Source: Anaerolineaceae bacterium (lineage in GTDB: Bacteria > Chloroflexota > Anaerolineae > Anaerolineales > Anaerolineaceae). From it: a stretch of 64,000 bases of DNA. Below are positions 16,641 through 25,396 of the stretch, piece after piece; positions within the stretch are counted from its first letter, which is position 1; every line of letters starts with the position of its first letter. The stretch lies in assembly GCA_002702705.1 (NCBI GenBank), contig PABH01000038.1, forward strand, positions 34,658-98,657, read 5' to 3'. Position numbers and translations under genes: made by a program. Under the pieces are notes generated by a model. That model was not told the origin of the DNA, did no database searches, and worked only from the letters and a program-made list of their open reading frames with translations.

Positions 16641-17288
16641 TTATGCGTCTGCTGGTTGATATTCCGGCAGATTTTCATATAATTCTTCATCGATAGAAAG
16701 ATACAAACCATCTTCATTAACCGATTTGATCCAGAAAGTTGGAATCATTTTTTGGGTTTTATCCAATAAGCCACTGCTGACGATAATATGCGTTGCGGTA
16801 TGGTGTTCTTCATTTACTAACACCTCTTCCACATCACCCAGGTCCTCTTCATCTCGGCTGTAGACTTTGGCTCCTTCTTCTAAGGCAACACTGTCTGCGG
16901 GTATGTTACGCATCTTTTGAGTGACATAATGTGCTGGATACTGAACAAACGCAGTACCTGTTCGCCCCCAGAAGGGGTAACTCGGATACCAATAAGCTGA
17001 GCGAACATATTGGCGTTTAGGTTGTGTCCAGTCAATCGGCAGAAATAGGCTTTCTTCAAAATCGGGTAAGTCTTCATAAGCGGTTTCGCTCTTTTTTAAG
17101 ATAACTTTATCCTCACTGGCTTTGTCGACCCATTCAATGGGGATCACTTTATCAGTCTTAAAGATAAAGCCCTTACTTACTACTAAATGACTTACTTCAT
17201 TCGTTTCTGGATGAAGTACAACACGTTCAATATTACCAAGTTTTTCATTACCTGAAGAGAATACTTCAGCACCATTTATAAATTTCAT
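16641..17288 (-). CDS. Double PRC-barrel domain protein
   Basis: A 215-residue soluble protein with two PRC-barrel units. The first (residues 1-70) includes AEVFSSGNEKLGNIERVVLHPETNEVSHLVVSK; the second (about 140-210) includes AKVYSRDEEDLGDVEEVLVNEEHHTATHIIVSS. Each ends with an I-P-x-x-W motif (VIPIEWV, MIPTFWI). PRC barrels are small beta-domains found in photosystem, RimM and stress-related adaptor proteins, usually mediating protein contacts. Between the repeats lies a Tyr/Pro-rich stretch (SAYWYPSYPFWGR). AAGGAGG precedes the ATG by 7 bases. Confidence 0.8.
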   Translation of the reverse strand: MKFINGAEVFSSGNEKLGNIERVVLHPETNEVSHLVVSKGFIFKTDKVIPIEWVDKASEDKVILKKSETAYEDLPDFEESLFLPIDWTQPKRQYVRSAYWYPSYPFWGRTGTAFVQYPAHYVTQKMRNIPADSVALEEGAKVYSRDEEDLGDVEEVLVNEEHHTATHIIVSSGLLDKTQKMIPTFWIKSVNEDGLYLSIDEELYENLPEYQPADA

Positions 17289-17431
17289 TATTTTCCTCCT
17301 TGAATATGTTTTAAATTCTAATTCTGCAATTTAATATCTTGCATTTTAATGTTAACAAAAAGGATAAAATAATAAAATGTATCATCCGCTATATGAAGGT
17401 ATATATTAGGATATATATTTTGAGGAGGTGG

Positions 17432-18412
17432 TTAACCACCAATTTCGCTCATAGTACGGTTTGTGGCAAATTTTCCTTTTGAAAGATCATGCCCCCAGGG
17501 TTTTTCCCAGATACCATCTTTGATAACTTGTTTTAAATCTTCCAGAGAAGCCCCAGCTCGTAAGGGGGTAAGTAAGTCTACTTCTTTTTCTTTTAATAAA
17601 CACAGACGTAATTTGCCATCCGATGTTAAGCGGGCGCGGGTGCATGCGGCACAAAATGGGTTTGTTACGGAAGAAATAAATCCGATGGTTCCTTTTGCTC
17701 CGGGCAATTGATAGATTCGTGCTTCTCCATCCAATTGACCATTATCCAATAGTCGGGGATCATCCAAATTGGTTTGAATCAGTTCCAACAACTCCGCATC
17801 ACTGACGACCTGTTTCTGTTGAAAATCCGAATTCCCACCAAACGGCATCATTTCAATAAAGCGGATTTGCCATGGATGTTCATAACTAAGGCGTGCCATA
17901 TCGGGCACATCCTGATCATTATGGCCGCGTACCACTACCACGTTGATCTTAATTGGTGTTAAGCCTGCTTTTTCGGATTCTAAAATACCATCCCAAACCT
18001 GGTCTAACTTTCCCCAACGGGTAAGGCTGTTAAATCGGATGGGGTCAAGCGTATCGAGGCTGATATTCACCCTTTGTAAACCAGCCTGTTTCAGCGGTTC
18101 GGCAAGTTTCCCCAAAAGGACACCGTTGGTTGTCATCGATAAGGAGTTTACGCCAGGAGTTTGGGCAATCTGGCGTACAATTTCTACAATATTGGCACGT
18201 ACAGTCGGCTCACCGCCGGTTAAGCGAAATTTGTCAAACCCGAGTTCAGTGAACAGTTTGACCAAAGTAAGCACTTCTTCATCTTGCATCAGGTCTGCAT
18301 TTGGTCGAAATGTCATATCCTCTGGCATGCAGTACAAACAGCGCAGATTGCAGTGATCTGTCAGGCTGATACGTAAATAATGAATATTTCGTCCAAATTT
18401 GTCAAATGCCAT
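17432..18412 (-). CDS. moaA: GTP 3',8-cyclase (molybdenum cofactor biosynthesis)
   Basis: A 326-residue radical-SAM enzyme. The first 4Fe-4S site is CNLRCLYC (C21, C25, C28) and the second is CAACTRARLTSDGKLRLCL near the C-terminus. The protein ends in the conserved GG (MSEIGG). LTGGEPTVR, NISLDTLDPIRFNSLTRWG and RFIEMMPFG are all MoaA signatures. It converts GTP to 3',8-cyclo-GTP, the first step of molybdopterin synthesis. No other moa or moe gene is adjacent. I use the ATG at 18412, which has GGAG upstream, not the frame extending to 18481. Confidence 0.93.
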   Translation of the reverse strand: MAFDKFGRNIHYLRISLTDHCNLRCLYCMPEDMTFRPNADLMQDEEVLTLVKLFTELGFDKFRLTGGEPTVRANIVEIVRQIAQTPGVNSLSMTTNGVLLGKLAEPLKQAGLQRVNISLDTLDPIRFNSLTRWGKLDQVWDGILESEKAGLTPIKINVVVVRGHNDQDVPDMARLSYEHPWQIRFIEMMPFGGNSDFQQKQVVSDAELLELIQTNLDDPRLLDNGQLDGEARIYQLPGAKGTIGFISSVTNPFCAACTRARLTSDGKLRLCLLKEKEVDLLTPLRAGASLEDLKQVIKDGIWEKPWGHDLSKGKFATNRTMSEIGG

Positions 18413-18596
18413 TAATTCTCCAATAAACAAGATAATTCTGATAATAATAGTAATATTAAATCGAATTAAAATCAAGGTCAAGTTTTAATTGTTTATGTTT
18501 TAAGTCGATTTTGTTATACTTTTTAAAATACCTATCATTTTTCCGAATAAACGAAAATAAATCTAATAGATCGTTCTGTGTTTCACCTGGAAACTC

Positions 18597-20939
18597 ATGA
18601 CTAATTCATTTATTTTTCCATTACAAGGCTCTCGTTTTCCTAAACAAGTTGGTGAAAAAGCAAAAAATATTCACTGGCTTAGTAAAAAAGGTTTTCATAT
18701 TCCTAAAACTTATTTCATTCCTTGGGATCTTCAAAAAGAAGTTCTTAAGAATGGGGGAGAATTTCCACCGGTATTTTTGGGGGCTTTACATGATGTGATA
18801 AAACCAGACCAGCGTTATGCGGTGCGATCTTCTGCCAATGTAGAAGATTCTGTTACACAGTCTTTTGCTGGACAATTTTTATCCATGTTAGATTTAGAAG
18901 GGGAAGAAGCTGTCTTGAAAGCGATTGTTGACGTCTGGGTTTCATCGCAAATGGATAACGTCTCACTTTACCAGGATCACAGGGTTGGTGAAAACAAGCA
19001 AGTAAAAATGGGTGTTATCCTTCAAGAAATGGTGTCAGCCGTTTTCGCCGGCGTCGTATTTAGTTGTAACCCGGTAACAGGCATGGATGAAATAATTATT
19101 GAAGCGGTAGCGGGTAGCGGCGTAAAAATTGTTCAAGAGGGAGTAACACCAGAACGCTGGGTATGGAAATGGGGAAAATGGTTAGAAAAACCACAAAACC
19201 CACAAAACCCACAAATGCTGGAAGAACAGGTTCTGGAAATTGTAAAACAAACCCAAGATATAAGTAAAAAACGCGGTCATTCGATTGATGCTGAATGGGC
19301 ATTTTCTGAGGCTGACCTGATTTGGCTCCAAATACGTCGAATCACGGTTCATCAAGAGATTGATATTTTTGCAAATCACATCCCGAAAGAATTTTTACCT
19401 GGTTTGATCAAACCCTTGGTATGGTCGGTGAATGTCCCGTTGGTGAATGGGGCTTGGGTTTGGCTGTTAACGGAGTTGATTGGGAAAAATCAATTAGATC
19501 CTTATCGTTTGGCACGTCGGTTTTATGGCAGGGCATATTTTAATATGGGATTGCTCGGTTCCGTTTTTAAACAAATTGGACTGCCGGATAACGCATTGGA
19601 AAAATTGATGGGTTTTGAAGCGGAAAGTGGTCTGGGACCAAGTTTTCGTCCATCTCTAAAAGCGCTACGAACCCTACCAAGGTTGATCTTTTTTATGTTG
19701 GAGAAGTTACGTTTTCATCGTAAAGTAGAATCTTATTTGTGTACAGCCCGCATGTCTTATGAAACGATTCAAAAACAAGCTTTATTGGTTAAAAACCCAA
19801 GTGCCGTTTTGGTTCTGTTGGAAGATTTATATTCATTAAATCAAAAAACAGCTTATTTCAATATTATCACTCCGCTGCTGATGCGTTTGTTTCACCAGTT
19901 GGCTAAACGGCAGTTGGCTGGTAAAAACATTGATTACAAAAAAATTAATTGGCTTGAGCATTGGCAAGATCGCGAACGATATGATCCGATTCCTCATCTA
20001 CAAAAACTCGGCAAGATGATCCAGGTGATGGACACAAATGACCGCCAGGATATTCTTAGTAAAAATGGGAACCGATCAAGACCAGTCAAAGAATTTCAGG
20101 AAGCATTTAACGAGTTTATGAAACAATTTGGTCATTTTAGTGACAGCGGCAACGATTTTTCATATCCTTCATGGGCAGAAAGACCAGAAGTTGTTATGAA
20201 TCTCATAAAAAGTATGGTGGAAAAACCGATTGTAAAAAAAGAGATAAACAAACCGGGTTTTGATCAAGAAGTCCAATTTAACACGTTTGTTTTAAAACAG
20301 GCTGTATATTGGAGCTGCCGACGTGAGGAAATCAGTGCTTTATTTACATTTGGCATTGGCTTGTTCAGGAAGTTATATTTGCAAATTGGCAAAGCTTTTT
20401 GCCAGAGCGGGTGGTTGGCAGAACAGGAAGATATATTTTATCTGGAGCATGCAGAGATAACCGCAGCAATCCAAGAAGATTCCACTACCGCACTTCAATC
20501 CATTGTTAAACAACGAAAGCAGCAGTATGACGACTTTCGTAATTTAGTTCCACCTCCAATTATTTATGGGAATTCTGAACCTGAAATTATCAAAGATGTT
20601 TCCTCCTCATTAAAAGGAATAGCTGCTTCTCGGGGAATTCACCGTGGAGTAGTGCGGGTGGTCTTACAGCATTCCGATTTTTATAAAGTTGAACCAGGGT
20701 GTGTATTGGTTGTTCCTTATTCCGACGTAAGCTGGACTCCGTTGTTTGCCATTGCTGGTGCTGTATTAGCGGAAGCAGGTGGTTTGTTATCACACAGTTC
20801 AATCATTGCGCGGGAATATGGAATTCCCGCCATCGTCTCAGTGGAAGGTGTCACGCTTTTATCGGATGGGGTTGAGGTGACCGTAGATGGGTATACGGGA
20901 AATATCATCATCCATGATGGGATAAACGAAGGAGAATGA
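18597..20939 (+). CDS. PEP-synthase-like phosphotransferase (PEP/pyruvate-binding and PEP-utilising domains)
   Basis: A 780-residue protein. The N-terminal ATP-binding domain has RYAVRSSANVEDSVTQSFAGQF and VFSCNPVTG; the last 100 residues form the swivelling His domain with GGLLSHSSIIAREYGIPAIV (phospho-acceptor H733). The middle (residues 260-660) is a helical region unlike the TIM barrel of true PEP synthase and closer in layout to rifampin-phosphotransferase-type enzymes. It should transfer the beta-phosphate of ATP to an unknown acceptor via the His. Its stop overlaps the start of a PlsY-like acyltransferase gene, suggesting a lipid-linked role; that is inference. Confidence 0.8.
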   Translation: MTNSFIFPLQGSRFPKQVGEKAKNIHWLSKKGFHIPKTYFIPWDLQKEVLKNGGEFPPVFLGALHDVIKPDQRYAVRSSANVEDSVTQSFAGQFLSMLDLEGEEAVLKAIVDVWVSSQMDNVSLYQDHRVGENKQVKMGVILQEMVSAVFAGVVFSCNPVTGMDEIIIEAVAGSGVKIVQEGVTPERWVWKWGKWLEKPQNPQNPQMLEEQVLEIVKQTQDISKKRGHSIDAEWAFSEADLIWLQIRRITVHQEIDIFANHIPKEFLPGLIKPLVWSVNVPLVNGAWVWLLTELIGKNQLDPYRLARRFYGRAYFNMGLLGSVFKQIGLPDNALEKLMGFEAESGLGPSFRPSLKALRTLPRLIFFMLEKLRFHRKVESYLCTARMSYETIQKQALLVKNPSAVLVLLEDLYSLNQKTAYFNIITPLLMRLFHQLAKRQLAGKNIDYKKINWLEHWQDRERYDPIPHLQKLGKMIQVMDTNDRQDILSKNGNRSRPVKEFQEAFNEFMKQFGHFSDSGNDFSYPSWAERPEVVMNLIKSMVEKPIVKKEINKPGFDQEVQFNTFVLKQAVYWSCRREEISALFTFGIGLFRKLYLQIGKAFCQSGWLAEQEDIFYLEHAEITAAIQEDSTTALQSIVKQRKQQYDDFRNLVPPPIIYGNSEPEIIKDVSSSLKGIAASRGIHRGVVRVVLQHSDFYKVEPGCVLVVPYSDVSWTPLFAIAGAVLAEAGGLLSHSSIIAREYGIPAIVSVEGVTLLSDGVEVTVDGYTGNIIIHDGINEGE

Positions 20940-21598
20940 TGTTGAATTTTATTTTACTTAATGGGTTTGTTCTTTTGATGGGTTATTTGATTGGATCCGT
21001 TTCATTCGCTCGGATAATTACAAAAATCGTTTCACCGGATACCAATCTCGAAAGAACGGATGCACCATTGGAAGGAACGGACGAAAAATTAGAAATGAAC
21101 GGAATCAGTGCCACCAGTGTGCGGTTAAAATTGGGACCAAAATACGGCATTTTGGTGAGTTTACTGGATATGCTTAAAATGGTCGTGCCGGTGGCGGCGC
21201 TTCATTATTTTTTTCCGGATTCACCAGCTTACTATTTTGCAGCTGCAGGTGGCGTGGTAGGGCACAACTGGCCGATTTATTATAAATTTCAGGGTGGATA
21301 TGGACATTCTCCGATTTATGGAGCTTTGTTTGTGATTGAATGGACAGCCATCCCGATCAGTTTTGTTGGAACAGCTGTATTTTATTTTATCTTTCGACAG
21401 GTTCAAATCGCTTCATTTTTGGGTGTGCTGCTGATTCTGCCCTGGTTTTTATTTCGCGGATTGGGAAGATTTGCTGTGTTGTATGCCGTTGTTTTTAGCT
21501 TATCCTACCTCATTCGTATTTTGCCCGATTTCCGCGCAACCCGTCAAATCGAAAAAAGAAAAACAAATACCCAGGCTTCAACAACGAATGCTGAATAA
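20939..21598 (+). CDS. PlsY-like glycerol-3-phosphate acyltransferase family membrane protein (divergent)
   Basis: A protein of about 219 residues with five to six membrane segments. PlsY features are visible: GYLIGSVSFARII at TM1, GISATSVRLKLGPKYGILVSLLDMLKM and VVGHNWPIYYKFQGGYGHSP (the G-H-x-x-P-x-x-x-x-F-x-G-G-x-G motif). The first loop is about 12 residues longer than usual and acidic, and the normal NIGATN reads NGISATS, so activity on glycerol-3-phosphate is uncertain. Two ATGs compete: 20936 overlaps the previous stop as ATGA, while 20939 is better spaced from AAGGAG. Co-translation with the PEP-synthase-like gene is likely. Confidence 0.7.
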   Translation: MLNFILLNGFVLLMGYLIGSVSFARIITKIVSPDTNLERTDAPLEGTDEKLEMNGISATSVRLKLGPKYGILVSLLDMLKMVVPVAALHYFFPDSPAYYFAAAGGVVGHNWPIYYKFQGGYGHSPIYGALFVIEWTAIPISFVGTAVFYFIFRQVQIASFLGVLLILPWFLFRGLGRFAVLYAVVFSLSYLIRILPDFRATRQIEKRKTNTQASTTNAE

Positions 21599-21644
21599 CG
21601 AAATCAGAATGATTGGTAATAGGTATTAAACCATTAGCAAAGGC

Positions 21645-22445
21645 CTATTTATTTTCTGTCTTCTCAGCCAAAGTTTCTGAGGGCGAGGTGGCATCAGCCT
21701 GTGGTGGAAGGATGGTGATATTGATCTTATATTCTTTCTGGTAAGCTTCCGCTTGTGTTTCTTCTTTCACCTCCAAGTATGGATTTCCTTTTCCACTCAG
21801 ATAGATGATGTAATCGTGACTGGGTTGATTTTGTTTTTTCATTAAATTGATCGCGTTCATAATCATCACCAATTCACTAAAAAGTTTTGCCATCTTAGAA
21901 TCACTCTGTACCAAAGATGCTATTGCTTCTTCGTCCAGGTGGTACATAATTGATTTATTTTCGGGGTCCTGAAGTGCTTCTGTTAATCCTTCCACCAAAT
22001 CTTGAATAATTTCTTGCGGGGTACGTAAGGTCTGCACTTTCTTAATACTGATTTTTTGAGAAACAGCTAATTCGGATTGGGTATATTGTAAGTTGAGAGT
22101 GATAGGTTTTAATGGGTCTGCAAACATATTTTTGTTTAACCCCAATGATTCAGCACTCAAGGTAATATCGAATGTAAATAACTCGGTTTTTAAGTTAATA
22201 TTGGTTGAACTGGTTGCATGTAATGCAAGACTGTTATCTTTTCGATAAACAAGATTGGTTTCATTTTGAGAAAAGTTTAATTCGCTGATTTGCATTGACA
22301 TCGCAAAAGATGTCACACCGGAAAGAGCGTCTTGTGTATGTAAGTTTTCTTTTTCCGTATTGGCGGTTTTATTTAACGATTCAGCAGTTGTTTTGGAGAT
22401 CGTTGGATTGGTAGGGTTAAATAAAGATGAAGAAGATATTTGCAT
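21645..22445 (-). CDS. Hypothetical protein, Ser/Thr/Asn-rich N-terminus
   Basis: A 266-residue protein with no signal peptide or membrane segment. Residues 1-60 are polar and probably disordered. A middle part (60-130) looks like beta-strands (ALHATSSTNINLKTELFTFDITLS), and a helical segment follows (PQEIIQDLVEGLTEALQD to about residue 205). The tail is polar and acidic. The layout faintly recalls DUF5610-type proteins, but I do not claim the family. The minus-strand leader AAAGGAGGTC gives a strong ribosome binding site. Confidence 0.6.
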   Translation of the reverse strand: MQISSSSLFNPTNPTISKTTAESLNKTANTEKENLHTQDALSGVTSFAMSMQISELNFSQNETNLVYRKDNSLALHATSSTNINLKTELFTFDITLSAESLGLNKNMFADPLKPITLNLQYTQSELAVSQKISIKKVQTLRTPQEIIQDLVEGLTEALQDPENKSIMYHLDEEAIASLVQSDSKMAKLFSELVMIMNAINLMKKQNQPSHDYIIYLSGKGNPYLEVKEETQAEAYQKEYKINITILPPQADATSPSETLAEKTENK

Positions 22446-22537
22446 AAGACCTCCTTTACATAGTATCGGTCTATTTTTTTAGATCTAAATATTTTATGTG
22501 AACTTTTTTATCTCCTATTAATTTTTTAACCAAAAAC

Positions 22538-22572
22538 AAGACAGACACCGGATCAAATCCGATGTCTGTCTT
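22538..22572 (-). terminator. Terminator of C45-type acyltransferase gene
   Basis: A 16-bp stem with one mismatch: AAGACAGACACCGGAT (22538-22553) against ATCCGATGTCTGTCTT (22557-22572). On the minus strand it is followed by GTTTTTGG. Confidence 0.8.
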
Positions 22573-22643
22573 CTTCGCTTACTAAAGCTCTTTTTTGTCT
22601 TTCTAACTTGGGTTCACTTAACTTTATGAATCAGTCTTTTTTC

Positions 22644-23723
22644 TTAGGCATTCAGCTGGTATGTGGTGTAGTTATTCTTACAAGGTGAACCCCAGGTAGC
22701 GTGCATCTGGTGGGTGGTGAGGTCAATTACCATCGCCATGATCGTTTTTTCGCTGTTAAGTACATTTTTATCAATGCCGTGGTTGCAGATCGAATCCGGG
22801 TAATTAACATGATCCTTTTGGATTTCCTGAAGTGTTTTAACGGTATGTTTGCTGGTTTGTTTCAGGAGTCTTAGAGCACGGTAATATCGCACCCGGGCAC
22901 TGATTAATTCATCCGGTTCATTTTCAATGCTGCGCATCACAGGATCAAGATAAAAATTGGTATGTACCAGGTAGCCATCTTCCCCATAAATCATGCCGAA
23001 TTGGCGAGCAGAAACTTCGATATTGTATAACTCGCCGCTTTCGTGCACGATGAGGTGATTATAGCCAGCGGCTCGCTGAGGAACCAGGATCGAGCGGATC
23101 GCATCGGCTGGGGTTTTGGCAGCCAAAACGGCTCTGGAATACAGAATACGAGGGATGCCAATCCGTCCATCTTCCGGGTACACCGAATCACAGGCCTGAG
23201 CAATGCCGTGCGCATTAAAGCCAATGTTGGGTAATAAGCCGCCATAGGACATGGCCAAAAATGGAGGTTCTTTCTCAGGTTTAGCGTGAACCAGGTATAC
23301 ATCCGATTCATCTTCCGGTGTCCAATCTTCATTGTGAGCAACCAATACATTTCCATTGGCGGTCCGACTCTGATTTACGGCAATACTGCTGCATTTTGTA
23401 AGATGCAAAGCATCACTGGTTACACCTTCCATAGCGTTTACGATGCAAATATCGTTATAGTCTACACCAGCGCCTTCTGAGATGCCATGTAATTCTTCTA
23501 CATATTGAGGGAGGTGTTCTTCAGCAAACAGCATATATTTACGGGCTTGTATGCTTGCCCCATCCCATGTTAGTTGAAGTTGATCGTAGGCTTTTTGGAG
23601 CAGTATTTTTGCATTTTCAACACTGTGTTGGATCTGAGGGCGCATAGATTCCCCAATCTGCTGCCCGATTTCAAGGTGATTTCCCTGAACATAAATAATA
23701 GGAAGTTCGTTTCTTGTAGTCAT
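22644..23723 (-). CDS. C45 / acyl-CoA:6-APA acyltransferase-like Ntn hydrolase
   Basis: A 359-residue protein from the ATG at 23723 (a TTG five codons earlier is in frame but poorer). The family pattern is clear: GNHLEIGQQIGE near the start, ELHGISEGAGVDYNDI, then the autoprocessing site TKCSSIAV with nucleophile C111. NGNVLVAHNEDW, LLPNIGFNAHGIAQA and NHLIVHESGE follow. These Ntn hydrolases cleave themselves before the cysteine and hydrolyse or transfer acyl groups on amides (penicillin acyltransferase, C45 peptidases). No signal peptide is seen, so it is cytoplasmic. The natural substrate is unknown. Confidence 0.85.
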   Translation of the reverse strand: MTTRNELPIIYVQGNHLEIGQQIGESMRPQIQHSVENAKILLQKAYDQLQLTWDGASIQARKYMLFAEEHLPQYVEELHGISEGAGVDYNDICIVNAMEGVTSDALHLTKCSSIAVNQSRTANGNVLVAHNEDWTPEDESDVYLVHAKPEKEPPFLAMSYGGLLPNIGFNAHGIAQACDSVYPEDGRIGIPRILYSRAVLAAKTPADAIRSILVPQRAAGYNHLIVHESGELYNIEVSARQFGMIYGEDGYLVHTNFYLDPVMRSIENEPDELISARVRYYRALRLLKQTSKHTVKTLQEIQKDHVNYPDSICNHGIDKNVLNSEKTIMAMVIDLTTHQMHATWGSPCKNNYTTYQLNA

Positions 23724-23794
23724 ATAACATTCTTTCAAATAGATATAAAAAAAGTTCTCAAGTAAAACATTCGTACGGATATTAAAAAATCATA

Positions 23795-25000
23795 TCACCG
23801 ATTTAGGTTTCCAGTCAGAGGAGCTTCAGTAAGTGGAGGTTTTTTTTGTTTTCGTCGCTGTTGAAACACAATAATTGATCCAAACATTACAATCGAAATC
23901 ATAAAATTAGCTAATACGATCCAAATGATAATGACCGGAGTGGCTGATTCGATCCACTGACCGGCAATCCAGGGGGAGATCATACCGCCTAAACTGGCGA
24001 CAATAAAAATCAGGCTGGTTACCCGGCTGGAAACAGCACCAATTTGTTCGGCCAGGTTCATTGCAGTTGGAAAAGTTGAGGCAATAAATAAGGCGTGCAG
24101 TACAGAGCCGATCCATAAAAAAGTAGGTTGATTTACAAACAGGATCAACAAAATGAGTGTTACAGCGCCTCCTACCAGGTTACCTGTTAACATAATAGTG
24201 GTGGATAATTTTTTAGAGATAAAAACCGCTGCCAAACGGGAAAATGTAAAGACGCCCCAAAAAATGGATGTAAGGTAAGCGGCTTGTTCCGCGTCCATGG
24301 TACTGACTTTGGTAGCATAGGTGAACAGCCAGTTGCCTAAAGTCATTTCAGCACCGACATATCCCAGAAAAAATAACAACAAAAAAACAATCAAAGCAAT
24401 CGGTGTTTTTTCAGATAGAGCAGTTTTACTTCGTGGGCTGGTTTCCAGGGTGGGGGGAGAAAAACGCAGTAAAAACAATACGGGTATAAGAATGACAGCT
24501 GACATAATCCAAAAAGCAAAATTGAGGTTTTCGTTGACCCGCAGTGATTGGGCAATCAACAGTGGGGCAATAAAAGAGCCCAATCCAAAAAAGAAATGCA
24601 GCCCGTTCATATAAGGCGCAACCTGATTTCCGTGTAACCACATGATTAAGGTGTTTTCGCCAACATCCAAATGGGCCTGGCAGATTCCAAGTAAAAAAAG
24701 AATGAGTATCAATAACCATAAATTTTGCAGCAAGGGCAGGCTTGCAACCCCAATTGCTAACAAGACCAAAACAACGGCAATCACCTTATGTCCGTCAAAT
24801 TTTTTCAGCAAAGTGCCCGCAATAAAAGCACCGGACATAAATCCAAGACTACTGAAAATAAAAAGGGTACTTAATTGGGAAAAAGTTGTTCCTGTGTTTT
24901 TAGCAAAGGTGGGCAGGCTGGGGCCTAACATGCCAGTAATTAAACCCAATGCAATGAAGGCTAAATAATATACAACGGTGATTTTTTTCTTTTGATCCAT
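23795..25000 (-). CDS. MFS transporter (FucP/glucose-transporter-like)
   Basis: A 401-residue protein with twelve hydrophobic segments, starting from the ATG at 25000 (the longer frame begins at a TTG). TM1 runs into LITGMLGPSLPTFAKNTGT, and SLGFMSGAFIAGTLLKKFDGHKV is the loop 2-3 region. FLLGICQAHLDVGENTLIMW in TM4 resembles the sugar-type FucP/BSD branch (the G-x-x-D-x-x-N pattern). Likely a cation-coupled sugar or metabolite transporter in the cytoplasmic membrane. The gene is isolated, so the substrate cannot be inferred. Confidence 0.8.
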   Translation of the reverse strand: MDQKKKITVVYYLAFIALGLITGMLGPSLPTFAKNTGTTFSQLSTLFIFSSLGFMSGAFIAGTLLKKFDGHKVIAVVLVLLAIGVASLPLLQNLWLLILILFLLGICQAHLDVGENTLIMWLHGNQVAPYMNGLHFFFGLGSFIAPLLIAQSLRVNENLNFAFWIMSAVILIPVLFLLRFSPPTLETSPRSKTALSEKTPIALIVFLLLFFLGYVGAEMTLGNWLFTYATKVSTMDAEQAAYLTSIFWGVFTFSRLAAVFISKKLSTTIMLTGNLVGGAVTLILLILFVNQPTFLWIGSVLHALFIASTFPTAMNLAEQIGAVSSRVTSLIFIVASLGGMISPWIAGQWIESATPVIIIWIVLANFMISIVMFGSIIVFQQRRKQKKPPLTEAPLTGNLNR

Positions 25001-25396
25001 AGAAAATGCCTGAAATTTCGTGTAGATTAACTGTTTCCCCAACAAAAACCAATTCTTTGAAAAGAAGAAAAAAACATAGGGTTTTATGGAAGAAAAAATA
25101 GTGATAATTTTTTAAAGAATCAATCGATTAATGGACCTATTATAAAGTGAATTCCTAAAAACGGAAAACAATTTACAATAACGGTGTAAGGATTGTTTTC
25201 CATTGAAAAAATTTTTGAAACTCCAGTATCACTACGATTATTGCCTTAAATTAAAAAAGTCAAAAGGTGTTATGCGTTCTTAAAACACAGGCCGGTCGGC
25301 AGAATGAAAAAATCATATGTATTCATATAAAGGGACAAAAATAACTAGGTTTATTAGCCTCTATTTCTGTCCCTTTGTATTTAACAAATTCTTAAA
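25001..25396. other. Intergenic region between MFS and subtilase genes
   Basis: About 400 bases, AT-rich, holding the promoter of the leftward MFS gene and the terminator of the subtilase gene (25329-25376). No ORF or RNA gene was recognised. Confidence 0.5.
25329..25376 (-). terminator. Terminator of subtilase gene
   Basis: AAAGGGACA near 25329 pairs with TGTCCCTTT ending at 25376. The stem continues, with mismatches, through AAATA/TATTT and AGG/CCT. Confidence 0.6.
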
